A DNA stretch of 64,000 bases from Galeopsis tetrahit. Taxonomy: Eukaryota > Streptophyta > Magnoliopsida > Lamiales > Lamiaceae. Location: assembly GCA_963675135.1 (NCBI GenBank), contig OY776120.1:61128063-61192062 (forward strand), given 5' to 3'. Below are positions 60,419-64,000 of this stretch, piece after piece (within the stretch, counting starts at the first letter, position 1; every line of letters begins with the position of its first letter). Both the position numbers and the translations under genes were made by a program. The notes under the pieces were generated by a model that was not told where the DNA came from, did not search any database, and saw only the letters and a list, made by a program, of their open reading frames with translations.

Positions 60419-61380
60419 ACTATGAGAGTATCACACATTTATGCATGTCAGTATTAGATAAAATACCAAAATAATAACACAATTTTAATGTGTGTTGATG
60501 TTTTATACATTTATATAGCATTATCACAAATTTTATGTAAATAGTATTACACTGTTACATTTAACAGTATTACATTATTGCAATCGATAGTATTACAAAG
60601 TGAAAACCAAAATATTTATTACTCGATCATTATTCTCTTCTTCTCCAACCACACTATCCACTATTTTACCATACCTTCATTCTTCTTACATATTTCTTGT
60701 CTCTTTTTTCATCACATGTGCACATTCTCTTAATAGTATCACACCTGAAAGGCATACAGTATTACAGAATAAGATATATGATACTCCGTATTATAAAAGA
60801 AAAATATCTAAGCATTTGAGAATTCTACACTTTCAGCAATTTAGGAATGCCAGACCCATGTTGTTTGCAAAACAATTCATCAACTTAGCACAAATAAATG
60901 CAAACAATACTGGATGGAGTACTAAATTATTCTACATCTCAACATACTTAGACAGTAACACACAAAATACCTAGACAATATCATACAAAAAACCAACTAT
61001 TTTTAACAAATTGAATGTTTAAAAAATGAACTAATTAACTCCTCAAGTTTTGAAGGACATTAAAACAAAACAGAAACAATATTACAATTAAAACGTAACA
61101 GTATTACATGCAATTATACCTTTTTTTTTATTACCTCATCATCATTCTCTTCTTCTCTAACAAGATTGTCCACCAATTCATCATCCTCACCTCTTGACCT
61201 TGTTTTTGTCTCTATTTGCTACATATTTTTTCACAGTATCACATCTAAAGGCAAACTGTATTACAATATACACACAATAGTATTATATTTTGCACATAAC
61301 AATATTACTGGTTATCCACCAATGTACTCTACTTCATGGTCAATTTACTTACAAGGAGTAAAACATTAGCATAAAAACCA
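60419..61380. repeat. Region rich in AGTATTACA/AGTATCACA motifs, duplicated
   Basis: AGTATTACA-type words recur many times (for example near 60545, 60570, 60590, 60755, 61095). Two diverged halves share TCATTATTCTCTTCTTCTC or TCATCATTCTCTTCTTCTC (60628 and about 61138). On the - strand the shared block reads as acidic residues (REEENDDE, GEEENND), hinting at an old duplicated exon. No family recognised. Confidence 0.45.
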
Positions 61381-62990
61381 GAAAATTGTCTCCAGATCAT
61401 GCATCAGACTATTAAAACACCACACACGCTTGACAATGTAACATCAGTGTAAATTAATTCAAATGCACAGTAATTCAAATGAACTTTTTTTTTCTAAAGA
61501 AGAAATATATATATGTATATATATATATATCACCACGACAGGTCTAAGTTGATCATCATGGCCAACAACATAAGCCATTCCTTCATTCAGCTCAGCACAT
61601 AATTCATCAGCCATCAAATAGTCTTGCAAATTCAAATAATTCACACTAAAATCAGTTCTAAAATAAATATTTGGTTTTTTATATAAACTAATTAATTACC
61701 AATTTCAAAACCATAAAAAAAAAGATTCTCAGCTTAAAGTAAAAGTAAAAACAAGAAAATTAGTAACACACAACTTGATAGTATCATATAAAAAATTTAG
61801 ACAGTAACACGTAAAAAAATAACACAGTGACACACAAAAATACCATCCGCCTCGCGTCACCGCTGGACGTCGCGTGCTCTGCCATCCAATTCATTTCCGT
61901 CTATCCGGAGGTTTTTTTATCCCTTATCCCTTGTAGCCATATTACAATATGCAACTGGAATTGAATGAACAATAGGTAGTTCATCTACCCCAACAACGAT
62001 CCACCCATATTAATTGCAATTACAATCAATATATTTCGTTAATTGTTTCTGTTATGCCATACCTCTGCATTTGCGCTAGAAAGAAAGCCCATCTATTTTC
62101 TTGTTTCTATTTTCAACAGATTTTGAATCCTCTTGGAAGATAGATGCAGGTGCTTGTGGTGACTCGTAGCGGCATAGAGCTCATCAAGGGAGGCCTTGAA
62201 TTCAACGATTATGTATAAATTCATCTGAAATTGGGTTTGTAGATGCAAAAATACACAATCAAACTAGATAATACAAATATCAGTTTCAAACAAACTAGAA
62301 AGTGAGAATATCAATTAATGATATAGTCCAATTAATAATTATATAGAAGTTGAATTATAGAGGAAAACCACAAGTTTATGTGAATTTCCTATTAGAAAGG
62401 AGCAGAAAGATTGCAAATACAACATAAAGTAGGTCAATCGTAATATAATATACTGATGAATCAACATATATATTCAATTTTTAACAGAGAAAGTGATTTC
62501 ATGTGTGTTTATAAGCATAACAACAATGTGATAAATAAATTTGTCCAGTGAACATAAATTTTTCACAAAAGAAAAGACAACTCCATCACAAAAAGAAGGA
62601 AGGAAACGCTACAGAAAAGGTAAACATAAACCAAATAGCCAAGATTATTGTCTAGCCCTAGAATCCCAAAAATCTGAATTCGAAAATTTTAAAATCAGTA
62701 AAGAAAGATCAATGGAGATACAAATTCCATACATAACTAACAATTCTAGACAAGGGTGAGTAAATATCAATAAATATTACAAATAAAATAGCAAAAAACA
62801 GACCTCTCAAGATTGAACTGTTCTCTCCCTCTCTCGTGTCTTCTCGGCGGAGGCAAAACCTCCCTCCATTTTCCTACCAAATCAAGACAGTGAATCGACA
62901 AAATCATACCACGAGATCCAAATATGGGTGATGAAACATAAGGATTGAATTTGTTCGTAAATCAAACGGAATCGCTTACCATTTCGCTCG
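61381..62990. other. Intergenic, possible decayed - strand exons
   Basis: Two - strand stretches look protein-like: [20 protein letters not shown] (about 61545-61640) and EFKASLDELYAATSHHKHLH (about 62130-62205). They are separated by AT-rich DNA. I cannot prove splice sites or a family. AGTAACACA motifs continue to about 61830. No other features. Confidence 0.3.
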
Positions 62991-63035
62991 TCTGAAATAG
63001 AATTTCTCATAAATTCTGGTGCACCAAAAATATAT

Positions 63036-63206
63036 TCACTCAATATGCATAAATGCGGCGACGACGACGGCAAAGAACATCAGGAGATCGAGCGGCGTGT
63101 CCATGACTGTCTTGGTAGTAGGATCTCGGCCAAGAGCCATGAGCAAGAAATTGGGATTTGTCTCTAAATGGCTTTTATATGCTTCGAGCGACGAGGTCTT
63201 CGCCAT
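63036..63206 (-). CDS. Unrecognised small protein, 56 codons, hydrophobic C-terminus
   Basis: The - strand ATG at 63206 opens MAKTSSLEAYKSHLETNPNF, then LMALGRDPTTKTVMDTPLDL and a hydrophobic run LLMFFAVVVAAFM before TGA at 63036. Codon content and an AACCCTAG-type leader upstream (near 63268) suggest a real first exon or small membrane protein gene. I do not recognise the family; chance or a pseudogene is quite possible. Confidence 0.35.
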   Translation of the reverse strand: MAKTSSLEAYKSHLETNPNFLLMALGRDPTTKTVMDTPLDLLMFFAVVVAAFMHIE

Positions 63207-63239
63207 AAAAATCATCAGATCCAGATCTTCAAATCGTAG

Positions 63240-64000
63240 ATTCTAAACTCAAATCCGATTCAAGAAAACCCTAGAGAGGGTGTTGGGAAACACAGATTTT
63301 GATCTCCAGGAGCAGATTCCTTGGCTGATGACGGTGTAGACAACAACAGAAAAACAACCACACAAATCACGCATAAATAAGTGGATTCCGACGAAGAGAG
63401 CAGCTGAACTTCATCTCCACCGATAGAATTGGCTCGGCGACGGAAAACATGGCGGTGTTACAAGACGTAGAAGAATACAGTGACGACTGCCCACCTTGTC
63501 GGAGGTGAGATCTGATATCTGAGATGAGATATCGGGTTTCTGAAAATTGGGGACGATTGCGAAGAGAGATGTGCTTGATATCTTTGATATCTCGGGTCAT
63601 AAAATGAAACGGGTACAGGATATAACCCAAAAAACTCTAAAAGGGCATTTTCACATATTTACACCTAAAGGATTTGCATAAAAGTTTTTGCGTTTGTTTT
63701 TTTATACACGTCCTTTGAAAGAAATTAAAATATTCTTACACCGTGTGTCCCCGACTAGCTCCAGTAGCTCTAGAGAGAGAAAAAATGAGAGGTGGTGAGC
63801 GAGAGTGTCCGCTTCGGCGTCGGGTGGGGGTGGTGAGTGTAGTCATGCCGAGTGTCAACCAGTGAGGCAGAAACTGTTCCCTTTGCACCGTACGCCTTCA
63901 GAATAAGATCATAGGAGTAGACATGGACTGGCTAATCGGACAGTACGTAGTGATAGGACGAAGGTCGCCAATATCCCTATGGTGACTTTCTTCTTTTGGA
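63240..64000. other. Right edge, GC-richer, no firm gene
   Basis: Contains ACCCTAGAGAGGG and several short frames on both strands, including a - strand frame of 27 codons near 63367-63450. It could be the promoter and leader of the small - strand ORF. The last 120 bases are unclassified. Confidence 0.3.

Noticed and set aside
63900..63990. Possible Ty3/gypsy protease scrap (VDMDWLIGQ) at the right edge
   Set aside because: Only a few residues match the gypsy GMDWL motif and the frame ends at once; too weak to annotate.

Overview
This window is plant nuclear DNA, most likely from a eudicot. The evidence is an intron-rich calcium-dependent protein kinase gene, Ty1/copia elements primed by initiator tRNA-Met, L1-type LINEs with a C-terminal RNase H, and hAT, CACTA, Harbinger-like and Stowaway DNA elements, on an AT-rich background. 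A guess of asterid/Lamiales from the style of the copia elements is inference only. I see no bacterial genes, CRISPR array or rRNA.

Layout. Positions 1-33162 are a retrotransposon nest. Copia element A (1-7726, + strand) has the 3' part of pol, a truncated LINE inserted after pol, an extra post-pol ORF and a 3' LTR. It abuts the 3' end of copia B (7727-8700), which abuts the 3' end of copia C (8701-33162). C's 3' LTR is split by hAT-like insertions. The second of these (10886-32409) holds a CACTA element (11001-12081), an almost complete copia D on the - strand (12104-27445, both LTRs, TSD GGACG) and a 4.5-kb Harbinger-like element (27632-32176). D carries gag, protease, integrase, RT/RNase H and a very large third ORF after pol.

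33163-40005 is decayed intergenic DNA. It holds an eIF5B-like pseudogene fragment, a 591-bp hAT with perfect TSD, a LINE remnant on the - strand, a MITE and a tRNA-derived SINE with target-site duplications. 40006-47003 is an apparently full-length but inactivated L1-type LINE, split by a 774-bp hAT with an 8-bp TSD. 47004-53072 is AT-rich with MITEs and a second region of hAT elements and short repeats.

The only convincing host gene is at 53073-56965 (+): a calcium-dependent protein kinase (CDPK/CPK) with eight coding exons and 510 predicted residues. Two of its introns hold long inverted-repeat MITEs. Downstream (56966-64000) are a SINE, a Stowaway MITE with internal tandem expansion, a hAT with a nested Stowaway, a region rich in AGTATTACA/AGTAACACA motifs, and weak hints of a small - strand gene.

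Most of the window is therefore layered mobile DNA next to one signalling gene. The least explained items are the large post-pol ORFs in two different copia families, the AGTAACAC/AGTATTAC repeat regions, and the 4.5-kb Harbinger-like element with no recognisable transposase.
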